From contig NZ_JAAXCY010000005.1 in the NCBI RefSeq assembly GCF_014230465.1, forward strand, positions 372,001 through 436,000: DNA of 64,000 nucleotides, given 5' to 3'. The DNA is from Pseudomonas cremoris (lineage in GTDB: Bacteria > Pseudomonadota > Gammaproteobacteria > Pseudomonadales > Pseudomonadaceae). A program made the translations under genes and the position numbers. Positions 42,208 to 51,437 of this stretch are shown piece by piece (positions within the stretch are counted from its first letter, which is position 1; every line of letters begins with the position of its first letter). The notes beneath the pieces were generated by a model. The model was given only the letters and a program-made list of their open reading frames with translations, did not search any database and was not told the origin of the DNA.

Positions 42208-43304
42208 TGGCCGAGATCCATTTGCAGAACCTGGCCCACAGCTATAGCGCTACGCCCAGCGGTCCAGAGGATTACGCCATTCGGGCAATGAACCATGTGT
42301 GGGAGCAGGGCGGGGCTTACGCGTTGCTGGGCCCTTCGGGCTGCGGCAAGTCAACCTTGCTCAACATCATCTCCGGTCTGCTCAGCCCGTCCGAAGGGCA
42401 GGTGCTGTTCGACACTAAGGTCGTCAATGACCTCACCCCGGAAAAACGCAACATTGCCCAAGTGTTCCAGTTCCCGGTGGTGTACGACACCATGACGGTG
42501 TTCGACAACCTGGCGTTCCCTCTAAGAAACCAGGGTATGGCCGAGGCGAAAATCCACAGCAAGGTGCAGGAAATCGCCGAAGTCCTCGACCTGCAAAACC
42601 TGCTGACCAAGAAAGCCCGCAACCTCACCGCTGACGAAAAACAGAAAGTCTCCATGGGCCGTGGCCTGGTACGTGACGACGTGTCGGCGATCCTGTTCGA
42701 TGAGCCGCTGACGGTGATCGACCCGCACCTGAAGTGGAAACTGCGGCGCAAGCTCAAGCAGATCCACGAGCAGTTCAACATCACCATGGTCTACGTCACC
42801 CACGACCAACTGGAAGCCTCGACGTTTGCCGACAAGATCGCGGTGATGTACGGCGGGCAGATCGTGCAGTTCGGCACGCCGCGCGAGTTGTTCGAACGGC
42901 CGAGCCACACCTTTGTCGGCTATTTCATCGGCAGCCCTGGGATGAATCTGATCGAGGTGCAGGCCGAGGCGGGCGGGGTACGCTTTGCTGGCACCCATCT
43001 ACCGCTGTCAGAAGCGTTGCAGCAACGCATCACCGATAAGGATTACAAGAAGTTGCAGGTAGGCATTCGCCCGGAATTTATCCACGTGTGGGACGAGTAC
43101 AACCCTGACGCGCTGCAAGCGGCTGTCGCACATGTCGAAGACCTCGGCACCTACAAGATCATGACCTTGAGCCTCGACGGCGCAGCGTTGAAGGTGCGCC
43201 TGGCCGAAGACAAACCGGTGCCAGAGGGCAGCGCCTCCATCAGTTTTCCTGCGCAATGGCTGATGGTTTATGCCGACGACTACCTGCTGGAGGTGCAGCC
43301 ATGA
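42207..43304 (+). CDS. ABC importer ATPase with altered signature motif, GlpT-like
   Basis: A 365-residue second ATPase. Walker A GPSGCGKST and Walker B AILFDEPLTVID are normal, but the C-loop reads LTADEKQKVSMGRGL where LSGGQ is expected. The two subunits probably form a heterodimer with one consensus composite site, made from its partner's LSGGQ and its own Walker A, and one degenerate site. A regulatory OB domain follows. ATGA overlap with the permease gene. Confidence 0.85.
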   Translation: MAEIHLQNLAHSYSATPSGPEDYAIRAMNHVWEQGGAYALLGPSGCGKSTLLNIISGLLSPSEGQVLFDTKVVNDLTPEKRNIAQVFQFPVVYDTMTVFDNLAFPLRNQGMAEAKIHSKVQEIAEVLDLQNLLTKKARNLTADEKQKVSMGRGLVRDDVSAILFDEPLTVIDPHLKWKLRRKLKQIHEQFNITMVYVTHDQLEASTFADKIAVMYGGQIVQFGTPRELFERPSHTFVGYFIGSPGMNLIEVQAEAGGVRFAGTHLPLSEALQQRITDKDYKKLQVGIRPEFIHVWDEYNPDALQAAVAHVEDLGTYKIMTLSLDGAALKVRLAEDKPVPEGSASISFPAQWLMVYADDYLLEVQP

Positions 43305-44167
43305 ACAAGGTGCAGAACAACAAGGCCTGGTGGCTGGTGTTGCCAGTGTTCCTGCTGGTGGCGTTCAGCGCGGTAATCCCGATGATGACCGTGGTCAACT
43401 ACTCGGTGCAGGACATCTTCGACCAGTCCAGCCGCTACTTCGTCGGCGCGGACTGGTACAAACAAGTGCTGCTCGACCCACGCCTGCACGACTCCTTGCT
43501 GCGCCAGTTCATCTACTCGGCCTGCGTGCTGCTGATCGAAATCCCACTGGGTATTGCGATTGCACTGACCATGCCGACCAAGGGCCGCTGGTCGTCACTG
43601 GTGCTGATCATCCTCGCCATACCGCTGCTGATCCCGTGGAACGTGGTCGGCACCATTTGGCAGATCTTCGGCCGCGCCGACATTGGCCTGCTCGGTTCCA
43701 GCCTTAACGCCTTGGGCATCAGCTACAACTACGCGGCCAATACCGCAGACGCTTGGGTCACTGTGTTGGTCATGGACGTGTGGCACTGGACTTCACTGGT
43801 CGCGCTGCTCTGCTACTCGGGGCTGCGGGCCATCCCGGACGTGTACTACCAGGCTGCGCGGATTGATCGTGCATCGTCTTGGGCGGTGTTCCGACATATC
43901 CAACTTCCGAAAATGAAGAGCGTGCTGTTGATCGCGGTGATGCTGCGTTTTATGGACAGTTTCATGATCTACACCGAGCCCTTCGTGCTCACCGGCGGCG
44001 GGCCGGGGAATGCCACCACGTTCCTCAGTCAGACACTGACCCAGATGGCCGTCGGCCAATTCGACCTGGGCCCGGCGGCGGCGTTTTCCCTGGTGTATTT
44101 CCTGATCATCCTGTTGGTGTCCTGGCTGTTCTACACCGCCATGACCCACTCCGACGCCAACCGCTGA
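43301..44167 (+). CDS. ABC importer permease 1, GlpP-like
   Basis: A 288-residue inner-membrane permease of the MalF/UgpA type with six predicted helices and the EAA loop (YQAARIDRASSWAVFRHIQLP, about residues 185-205). Start at 43301 sits in an ATGA overlap. Works with the next gene as the membrane channel. Confidence 0.85.
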   Translation: MNKVQNNKAWWLVLPVFLLVAFSAVIPMMTVVNYSVQDIFDQSSRYFVGADWYKQVLLDPRLHDSLLRQFIYSACVLLIEIPLGIAIALTMPTKGRWSSLVLIILAIPLLIPWNVVGTIWQIFGRADIGLLGSSLNALGISYNYAANTADAWVTVLVMDVWHWTSLVALLCYSGLRAIPDVYYQAARIDRASSWAVFRHIQLPKMKSVLLIAVMLRFMDSFMIYTEPFVLTGGGPGNATTFLSQTLTQMAVGQFDLGPAAAFSLVYFLIILLVSWLFYTAMTHSDANR

Positions 44168-44177
44168 GGCCGCCAAC

Positions 44178-44978
<801 letters not shown>

Positions 44979-44989
44979 AGGAGTCGATG

Positions 44990-45262
44990 ATGGAATGGAT
45001 GGCCTGGACCACCCCCACTGCGTTGTTCTTCGCGGTCATTGGCGTGCTGCTGGTGGGCATGACCACGTGGGAACTGCGCTCGCCGAGCATTCCTCGGCGT
45101 GGTTTTTTACCGATCAGCACCACCCGTGGTGATCGCTTGTTTATCGGTCTTCTCGGCAGCGCCTACCTGCACTTATTGGTGATTGGCGTAACCGGCTGGA
45201 GCATCTGGGTAGCGACTGCGCTGTCCCTGGTGTGGCTGTTGTGTGTGATGCGTTGGGGCTAG
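44990..45262 (+). CDS. DUF2160 small membrane protein, GlpU-like
   Basis: Ninety residues with two or three hydrophobic helices. DUF2160 proteins occur between permease and binding-protein genes of glycerol-type importers; role unknown. AAAGGAG at 44977-44983 favours the ATG at 44990 over the one at 44987. Confidence 0.75.
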   Translation: MEWMAWTTPTALFFAVIGVLLVGMTTWELRSPSIPRRGFLPISTTRGDRLFIGLLGSAYLHLLVIGVTGWSIWVATALSLVWLLCVMRWG

Positions 45263-45295
45263 TGCTCCGCTTGAATAAACAACCAGGAGGTCTCT

Positions 45296-47038
45296 ATGTT
45301 CGATAAAAACAATAAGCTGCGACATAGCATTTCATTGGCCGCCGTATTGGCCCTCAGCGGTTTGAGCGCCACGGCCTGGGCCGATGCGTATGAAGATGCC
45401 GCGAAAAAATGGATCGGCAGCGAATTCAAACCGTCTACCCTCACGGCCGAACAGCAGCTTGAGGAACTCAAGTGGTTTATCAAGGCCTCGGAACCGTTCC
45501 GTGGGATGAAGATCAACGTGGTGTCGGAAACCCTCACCACCCACGAGTATGAATCCAAGGTACTGGCCAAGGCGTTCACTGAAATCACCGGGATCAAGCT
45601 GACCCACGACCTGCTGCAAGAAGGCGACGTGGTGGAGAAGCTGCAAACCCAGATGCAGTCCGACAAGAACATCTACGACGGCTGGGTTAACGATTCCGAT
45701 TTGATCGGTACGCACTTTCGCTACGGCAAGACCGAATCCATCACTGATCTGATGGCCAATGAAGGCAAGAATTTCACTTCGCCAACCCTGGATATCAAGG
45801 ACTTTATCGGCATCTCCTTCACCACCGCGCCGGACGGCAAGATCTACCAATTGCCCGACCAGCAGTTTGCCAACCTCTACTGGTTCCGCGCCGACTGGTT
45901 CGAGCGCCCAGAGCTCAAAGCCAAGTTCAAGGAAAAGTACGGCTATGAACTCGGTGTGCCGGTGAACTGGTCGGCCTATGAAGACATCGCCAAGTTCTTT
46001 AGCGAAGACGTCAAGGAAATCGACGGCAAACGCATCTACGGGCACATGGACTACGGCAAGAAAGACCCGTCCCTGGGCTGGCGCTTCACCGATGCCTGGT
46101 TCTCCATGGCCGGTGGCGGCGACAAAGGCCTGCCCAACGGCTTGCCGGTGGACGAGTGGGGCATTCGCGTGGAGGACTGCCACCCGGTGGGTTCCAGCGT
46201 CACCCGTGGCGGCGACACCAACGGCCCGGCCGCTGTATTTGCCACGCAAAAATACGTGGACTGGATGAAAGCCTATGCACCACCGGAAGCGGCGGGCATG
46301 ACCTTCTCCGAATCCGGCCCGGTGCCGTCCCAAGGCAATATCGCCCAGCAGATCTTCTGGTACACCGCGTTTACCGCCGACATGGTCAAGCCAGGCCTGC
46401 CGGTAGTGAATGCCGACGGCACGCCGAAATGGCGCATGGCGCCGTCGCCTGTAGGGCCTTACTGGGAAAAGGGCATGAAGAAGGGCTATCAGGACGTAGG
46501 CTCATGGACCTTCCTCAAGTCCACACCGGAGAAACAGAAACTCGCGGCCTGGCTCTATGCGCAGTTCGTGACCTCGAAAACCGTCTCTCTGAAGAAAACC
46601 ATCGTCGGCCTGACGCCGATTCGTGAGTCCGACATCAACTCCCAGGCCATGACCGACATGGCGCCGAAACTCGGTGGGTTGGTGGAGTTCTATCGTAGCC
46701 CGGCGCGCACCGAATGGTCGCCGACCGGCACCAACGTGCCGGACTACCCACGCCTGGCGCAATTGTGGTGGAGCAACATCGCCGCCGCCGCCAGCGGCGA
46801 GAAAACCCCGCAACAGGCGCTGGACAACCTGGCCAAGGAGCAAGACGCGATCATGACGCGCCTGGAGCGCTCCAAGGTGCAACCGGTGTGCGGCCCGAAA
46901 ATGAACGAAGAGCGTGATGCCCAATACTGGTTCGACCAACCGGGTGCACCGAAGCCGAAACTGGCGAACGAGAAGCCCAAGGGGGAGACCGTGGCTTACA
47001 GCGACCTGCTCAAGTCGTGGGAGGCAGCGCGTAAATAG
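45296..47038 (+). CDS. ABC importer substrate-binding protein, GlpV-like
   Basis: A 580-residue periplasmic binding protein, long for the family, with signal peptide cut near AWA-DA. The SBP_bac_1-like lobes contain KINVVSETLTTHEYES and YDGWVNDSDLIGT near the N-terminus. AGGAGG precedes ATG. It closes the RpoN operon and is followed by a terminator. Glycerol or a related polyol is the likely ligand by analogy. Confidence 0.85.
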   Translation: MFDKNNKLRHSISLAAVLALSGLSATAWADAYEDAAKKWIGSEFKPSTLTAEQQLEELKWFIKASEPFRGMKINVVSETLTTHEYESKVLAKAFTEITGIKLTHDLLQEGDVVEKLQTQMQSDKNIYDGWVNDSDLIGTHFRYGKTESITDLMANEGKNFTSPTLDIKDFIGISFTTAPDGKIYQLPDQQFANLYWFRADWFERPELKAKFKEKYGYELGVPVNWSAYEDIAKFFSEDVKEIDGKRIYGHMDYGKKDPSLGWRFTDAWFSMAGGGDKGLPNGLPVDEWGIRVEDCHPVGSSVTRGGDTNGPAAVFATQKYVDWMKAYAPPEAAGMTFSESGPVPSQGNIAQQIFWYTAFTADMVKPGLPVVNADGTPKWRMAPSPVGPYWEKGMKKGYQDVGSWTFLKSTPEKQKLAAWLYAQFVTSKTVSLKKTIVGLTPIRESDINSQAMTDMAPKLGGLVEFYRSPARTEWSPTGTNVPDYPRLAQLWWSNIAAAASGEKTPQQALDNLAKEQDAIMTRLERSKVQPVCGPKMNEERDAQYWFDQPGAPKPKLANEKPKGETVAYSDLLKSWEAARK

Positions 47039-47057
47039 CAACGTTACTGGCAGCACG

Positions 47058-47083
47058 AAACGGCACGCTTAGCGTGCCGTTTT
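47058..47083. terminator. Bidirectional terminator
   Basis: AAACGGCACGCT/AGCGTGCCGTTTT hairpin between the importer operon and the convergent YcaO operon. Confidence 0.85.
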
Positions 47084-47948
47084 ACTGCGCGCTATGGACC
47101 GATAAGACGCTTTGGCGGATCGCCCGCAGCAGCACGGGGTTGAACGTATCATGCCCGGCCCTGAACAGCCGGCAGCGCAACGGGATGCGCTGACGCAACC
47201 AGCGCAGGCTCGCTAAGCCGATGGTGTCGTCAATGCCCTGTATCACTTGGCACGGAGTGCTCATTGCGAGCGCCTGATCCTGTTCCGTAAAAAAATAACC
47301 GGCCTGATGAAAGTGCAGCTCCAGGCGAATCGCGCGCAAGGCGACGGCGTCGACAAAACGCTCCAGGGCTATTGCGCCCAGATGCTGGCGATTTACTCGC
47401 AGGCCGGCGCGCACCCATGCCATCGCCGCCCTGTGAGCCGAGGTTTGGCAGGGCCGTTCCAAGTCCTGGCACAGTTGTTCGAACGAGGTAGATTCTTGCG
47501 TTTGCAAACAGTGTGTTAGCGCTTGGTGGTAGGTCGCCACATGTTCGAAACAAGGCACGAACAGTGAGGCCAGTACCATTCGACGAACCCGTGATGGTGC
47601 TCGCCGGGCATATTGCAGTGCTAGCCAACTTCCCCAGGAAATCCCCAGCAAGCTGATCTGCGCAAACTCAAAGTGCTGCCGCAGGGCTTCAATATCTTCG
47701 ACGATCCGTGCCGTTTCATTGTGCTGCCGCTCGCCGTGGGGTGTTGAACGTCCGCCACCGCGCTGGTCGAACAGCACGACATCGAAGTGCTCAAGATCAA
47801 AAAAAGCCAGGTGATCGCGGCCTGAACAGCCACCCGGCCCACCGTGTAGGAAGAACACCTGTTCTGCACCTTGCCGGCCATGGCGTTCCCAATACACCTG
47901 ATGACCACCGGATACTGGTAAGTACCCACTGCGATAAACGGCGTTCAT
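47082..47948 (-). CDS. Alpha/beta hydrolase, prolyl aminopeptidase-like, last gene of the YcaO operon
   Basis: A 288-residue alpha/beta hydrolase. HGGPGG at the oxyanion region, DQRGGGRS and the nucleophile elbow GISWGS are those of proline iminopeptidases; the closing His is in AGHDTF. ATGA overlap with the methyltransferase gene, so translationally coupled. In a RiPP operon it may trim the peptide end, or act as a fold-sharing epimerase or cyclase. Confidence 0.8.
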   Translation of the reverse strand: MNAVYRSGYLPVSGGHQVYWERHGRQGAEQVFFLHGGPGGCSGRDHLAFFDLEHFDVVLFDQRGGGRSTPHGERQHNETARIVEDIEALRQHFEFAQISLLGISWGSWLALQYARRAPSRVRRMVLASLFVPCFEHVATYHQALTHCLQTQESTSFEQLCQDLERPCQTSAHRAAMAWVRAGLRVNRQHLGAIALERFVDAVALRAIRLELHFHQAGYFFTEQDQALAMSTPCQVIQGIDDTIGLASLRWLRQRIPLRCRLFRAGHDTFNPVLLRAIRQSVLSVHSAQ

Positions 47949-48841
47949 GTGTTGGGGCGGGCGAGTAGGTAGAACTGGAACAACTCAAGCTTTCCCGGCC
48001 GAGCGGCGATGCTGGATTCCAACGTGATCCCCAGCTGTTGTGCGGCCCAAGGAACTGCTGGCAAGACCGGCGTATGACCAAATATCAACGCTATACCACC
48101 TGGCTTAAGACTGCTGAGCAATGTACGCAGCAAAGTATCGGCATCGCGGCGGGTAACCACCTCGGCGTTCAGAAAGCGCAGGATCAATGCGTCACAGGCA
48201 GGGCTTTCATGTGCGGCATCCGCGTGCCTGAAACGCACGGGCGAGTCGGCAAAGCGCTTCGATGCGTGAGCGATCATCGACGCCGAAAGGTCCGAACCCA
48301 GGCACAAGCAGTTCGGCAGCGCCTTGGCCAGGTGGGCGATCAGTTCGCCGGTGGAACACGCCGGGTCATGGATCAGGGCCCCGGGCTTGAGACGCTCGCG
48401 AAGTACAGCGACACAGTGTTCGCGAAAGTGCGCTTCATCCCTGTTCAATTGCGTCGCACGTTCGTCATTGCATTCCCAGAAGCTGGGCGGGCAGACAAAT
48501 TCTTCTCGGGAGGGTCTCAATGACGGGTAGGGGAAATACACTTCTCCTTGGGCATGCTGCTGTGCTTCGACAAACGCCAGGTGCTTGGCATCCGGTGTTG
48601 CGGCCTGATAAAAAAGAGCAACACCTTCATTACTCCAGTGATGGGCGGCGAGAGGGCCCAGCAACATGGATGGGTGCAAGATGCTGCTAAGGCGGCGTTG
48701 CCCCTGTTCATCGGGCAACGGCTTAATTCGGCCAGCCCAGTGGCGGCTACCGGTATTCAATATGAATAACTGAGTGAGTCCGAACCCCAGCGGCTCCAGA
48801 TGGCGCTGCCAGCTGCCGCAAGTGTGTGCCAGTTCGTTCAT
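47945..48841 (-). CDS. Class I SAM-dependent methyltransferase of the YcaO operon
   Basis: A 298-residue protein. The first 120 residues are a domain I do not recognise; residues about 140-290 are a Rossmann methyltransferase with motif I IHDPACSTGELIAHLA, CLCLGSDLSASMI after it and LKPGGIALIFGHTP as motif III. ATG overlaps the YcaO stop (ATGA). Probably methylates the modified peptide, for example its C-terminus or a side-chain. Confidence 0.75.
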   Translation of the reverse strand: MNELAHTCGSWQRHLEPLGFGLTQLFILNTGSRHWAGRIKPLPDEQGQRRLSSILHPSMLLGPLAAHHWSNEGVALFYQAATPDAKHLAFVEAQQHAQGEVYFPYPSLRPSREEFVCPPSFWECNDERATQLNRDEAHFREHCVAVLRERLKPGALIHDPACSTGELIAHLAKALPNCLCLGSDLSASMIAHASKRFADSPVRFRHADAAHESPACDALILRFLNAEVVTRRDADTLLRTLLSSLKPGGIALIFGHTPVLPAVPWAAQQLGITLESSIAARPGKLELFQFYLLARPNT

Positions 48842-50079
48842 GCGATGGTGACCTGCGTTTGACTGCACAGGCGCCTGCCGCGCTGCTGCGGCACGACTAC
48901 ATTGCCGGTGGATACCAGGAAAAAACGCTCCAACCCCGGAACCACCACATTGACCAACGTCGTGCCAAGGGGGCTTTGAAACAGGCTGCATACACCGGGT
49001 CTCAGGCCGTGCCTGGCCAAATCGTCCACCAGGCATGTGATCTGTTCGACAAGATCAGCGCAGGCTTTTCGTCGGTGTAGCTGCACCCATTTTATGGGTT
49101 GTGCCATCAGGTGCACTGGGGCGAATTGCAAGCAGCGTTGCAGGCGAGGAAATCGGGCCAGGTGCCGCTGCGCATTGAGCAAATGGCGGCGCAAGGGAGG
49201 CTCGGTCGCGAGCATTTGCAACTGTGCAAGCTCGGTCAGCGCACGCCAAGCCGCATGAGTGGGGGTCAGAGAAGTGCCTGTGCCATACACGGCCGGCAGC
49301 GACGTTGGTGTATTGATGAAGGCCAGGCAGGTGGTCGCGCAAAACTCGCGACTGATGTCGAGCAATACCACTTCGGCGTTGAACTGCCGGCTCAGTGCCT
49401 GCAACACGCCTGCGGCGTCAGGGTCAAGGCTTTCCGGGTCGACCCGGTGCAAACCGAGTGGGTATCGGTAGTAGAAATGTTCCAACAGAAACAGTGATAG
49501 GGCATCACGCTCAATACTTTCATTCAGGGCATGGAGCACTGCCTCGTCGCGAGTGGCGCCGATCGCAGTTCCGCTATTGCTCGAGTAGCGGCGCAGGGCG
49601 CGCAGGTCAGTAAGGTCGTCGTGCAGCGGCTGCTCGCAGTAGCGCGGACAGGTCAGCGCCAAGGGATAGGAAAATGGCGTGTCATCCACCAGGCTGTGGT
49701 AGGTGCGGCAGACGATGGCGTCCTCTCGTTGTGCGACCAACAATGCCAACACGCTGTCGTCGAAGAAGCTTGGGTGACCGGTAAAGTAACCGCAGACCTG
49801 ACGATGAAGAGGCGACGCGTGCAGGTCATCGCTCAAATAGTGTTCCAGTGCTTCATACAAGGCGCCGACGCGTGCCGCTGCCAGGAGGCCTTTGCCCGCG
49901 CCGCGCGCGACCTCTATGGATTGCGCATTGTGCAAACAAACCTGTACGCATAGCTCGCCCTCACCTACGGTTCGCAATTGGGGGTGCAATTTGAGTGCAC
50001 TCAATTGCGTGAGAATTTGTTGGTAGGCATGTTCCAGCGGCTGGCAGCGCTCATGTGCGATGGTTGGACTAGTGTTCAT
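48838..50079 (-). CDS. YcaO-domain cyclodehydratase/thioamidating enzyme
   Basis: A 413-residue YcaO protein. ATP/Mg motifs are clear: ARVGALYEALEHY (about residue 68), SNSGTAIGATRDEAVLHAL then ESIERDALSLF (about residues 165-195). VVVPGLE near the C-terminus is the usual last YcaO block. The C-terminal PxPxP of azoline-forming YcaOs is absent, and no E1-like or TfuA partner lies nearby. YcaO enzymes phosphorylate backbone amides to make azolines, thioamides or amidines. The first biosynthetic gene after the peptide gene. Confidence 0.85.
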   Translation of the reverse strand: MNTSPTIAHERCQPLEHAYQQILTQLSALKLHPQLRTVGEGELCVQVCLHNAQSIEVARGAGKGLLAAARVGALYEALEHYLSDDLHASPLHRQVCGYFTGHPSFFDDSVLALLVAQREDAIVCRTYHSLVDDTPFSYPLALTCPRYCEQPLHDDLTDLRALRRYSSNSGTAIGATRDEAVLHALNESIERDALSLFLLEHFYYRYPLGLHRVDPESLDPDAAGVLQALSRQFNAEVVLLDISREFCATTCLAFINTPTSLPAVYGTGTSLTPTHAAWRALTELAQLQMLATEPPLRRHLLNAQRHLARFPRLQRCLQFAPVHLMAQPIKWVQLHRRKACADLVEQITCLVDDLARHGLRPGVCSLFQSPLGTTLVNVVVPGLERFFLVSTGNVVVPQQRGRRLCSQTQVTIA

Positions 50080-50099
50080 CAGAGTGACTCCTGGAAAGG

Positions 50100-50120
50100 A
50101 GGAGAGGCACTGCCTCTCCT
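50100..50120 (-). terminator. Hairpin between the peptide gene and ycaO
   Basis: AGGAGAGGCA/TGCCTCTCCT stem with almost no loop, eight bases after the peptide stop and before the ycaO ribosome site. No T run, so probably a partial terminator or processing site that keeps peptide mRNA above enzyme mRNA. Confidence 0.5.
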
Positions 50121-50128
50121 CGACTTGC

Positions 50129-50260
50129 TTACTCGGCTTCCAGCTCTGCTTGTTCCGTTTCAGTCAGTTGCAGGGTCTCGATGAACCCATCGGCCTGGTC
50201 CTGTTCCAGCTCTTCCATTTCGGCGATTTTGTTTGCGTTTGCGCTAGCCATGTATCCCAT
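50129..50260 (-). CDS. Candidate RiPP precursor peptide
   Basis: Forty-three residues, very acidic, ATG at 50260 with AGAGG seven bases upstream. Begins MGYMASANANKIAEMEEL and ends QLTETEQAELEAE. It has no Cys, one Ser and three Thr, so few classic azoline sites. It is the first gene of a tightly coupled operon with YcaO, methyltransferase and hydrolase, the place of a precursor. It could be an entire substrate, a leader, or a carrier-like peptide. Confidence 0.6.
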   Translation of the reverse strand: MGYMASANANKIAEMEELEQDQADGFIETLQLTETEQAELEAE

Positions 50261-50263
50261 GAT

Positions 50264-50757
50264 TGAAACCTCTTTTTTGTTTGAAGGTAGTCGTGACGTG
50301 CTCTCGATGAGCACGGCTAGAACCTATAAAAAGTGGATGGCTGGCGCAAATATGAGCAATTGTTGCGAAAGCGAGGGCGCGGGTCGGTGGAAACTAATCC
50401 ACTCACATTATTTGTTGACTGCTATCGGAGCTGAGCCAGGCGCTGAAGTCGGGGCTGCGCCGGGGTGCTCTCTTGCTCCGGGACAAGGCACTTATAGGAC
50501 CTTGTCTTGAGTCGCGGTGGGTAATTCTCGTGAGGGTGGGAGGCTTCTCCCGACGTTTTGGGGGGGATGCCCCCCCCCTGGGGTCAATTGCGCTTTGGTG
50601 TACTACAAGAGCTATCGAGGTTACTTGCAAAAAATAAGCGTAGACACGTTGTCGACGGCCTTCGATAGCGGTGAGGCGGCCAAAAAATGTCCTGGCGGCC
50701 AGCCCTTCATCGCAGGCAAGCCAGCGCCTACTCGGGATCCTGCGATGCTTTAAAACG
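50264..50757. other. Gene-free region upstream of the YcaO operon
   Basis: About 490 bases. Promoter side of the peptide gene (AT-rich 50310-50420), an ACAAGG/CCTTGT hairpin at about 50482-50505, a G7/C7 palindrome at about 50561-50578, and a weak REP-like GCAGGCAAGCCAGCGCC near 50712. The frame at 50517-50753 lacks protein-like composition. Confidence 0.5.
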
Positions 50758-51186
50758 TCATGCTGCCTGCGGTTGTACCTGCAACTCTCCCTCTACATCC
50801 TTGACCAACCCACTGGCCAAAAACAACGGCGCTAACCGCTTGTGCAGTTGCGGGTCCACAAAATCCTTCACCGTATCCAGTGTCAGCACGCCGCTCAGTG
50901 GCAGCTCGACCTTGGTGTACGACAGCCATGCCTTCTTCAACACCTGCAACACATCGCTGCCCGCCGTGGTGGCGAAGCGGCGGTGGGTAGGTCTGCCGTC
51001 GAAGGTGAAGGTGTGTTGGAACGCGTAGTCGGTTTCATCACCCTTGCTGGCGGTGCAACGCATGCAGGTGCATGGGCCGTCGCCGAACGCGCTGCGCAGG
51101 TAGCTGTTGAAATCCACCACGGGTTTGAGTGACAGGCGCTTATCCACCTCGAACAGGTCTCCGGTCATTTTTTCGTCAGTGTTCAA
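50758..51186 (-). CDS. Hypothetical protein, 142 residues
   Basis: TTG start at 51186 with AGGAAA upstream; ATG at 51168 is an alternative. Contains a CTCMRC cluster near residue 40, possibly a metal site, and a mixed alpha/beta remainder. No family recognised. It lies upstream of the YcaO operon on the same strand, about 500 bases away, so probably independent. Confidence 0.6.
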   Translation of the reverse strand: MNTDEKMTGDLFEVDKRLSLKPVVDFNSYLRSAFGDGPCTCMRCTASKGDETDYAFQHTFTFDGRPTHRRFATTAGSDVLQVLKKAWLSYTKVELPLSGVLTLDTVKDFVDPQLHKRLAPLFLASGLVKDVEGELQVQPQAA

Positions 51187-51294
51187 CGTGCATTTCCTCG
51201 CAGGTTCAGCGGTTTTTCAAAGCGCGGCACAATAGCAGCCGGGCGTCTATTTGTGGGTAATTTGCATAATAATAGACTCCGATATTCTTTTGCT

Positions 51295-51416
51295 GTCTTA
51301 AAAATCCTGACTACCCTCGCTCACCCTGACGCCACCGCAGCGTTGATTGCCGGCGGTTCGCAGATCAACGCGCACTTCTGCAGTCTGCCGTTCCAGTACC
51401 CGATAGCGGTTTTCCA
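51295..51416 (+). pseudogene. Fragment of an NMT1/SsuA-like substrate-binding protein
   Basis: About 40 codons reading TTLAHPDATAALIAGGSQINAHFCSLPFQYP, the block of NitT/TauT-type binding proteins where the pocket closes (HPDA..AL..G..I.AHF..PPFQ). Nothing of the rest of such a gene flanks it, and it ends at a REP half-element. A remnant of a lost transporter. Confidence 0.6.
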
Positions 51417-51419
51417 GTT

Positions 51420-51437
51420 GGCAAGCCCGCTCACTAC
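51420..51437. repeat. Half REP element
   Basis: GGCAAGCCCGCTCACTAC, identical to one arm of the REPIN at 37266-37356. It overlaps the last codons of the LysR gene. Confidence 0.75.

Noticed and set aside
50517..50753. 78-codon plus frame upstream of the YcaO operon
   Set aside because: Reads through a G7/C7 palindrome and a REP-like piece; no homologous look.
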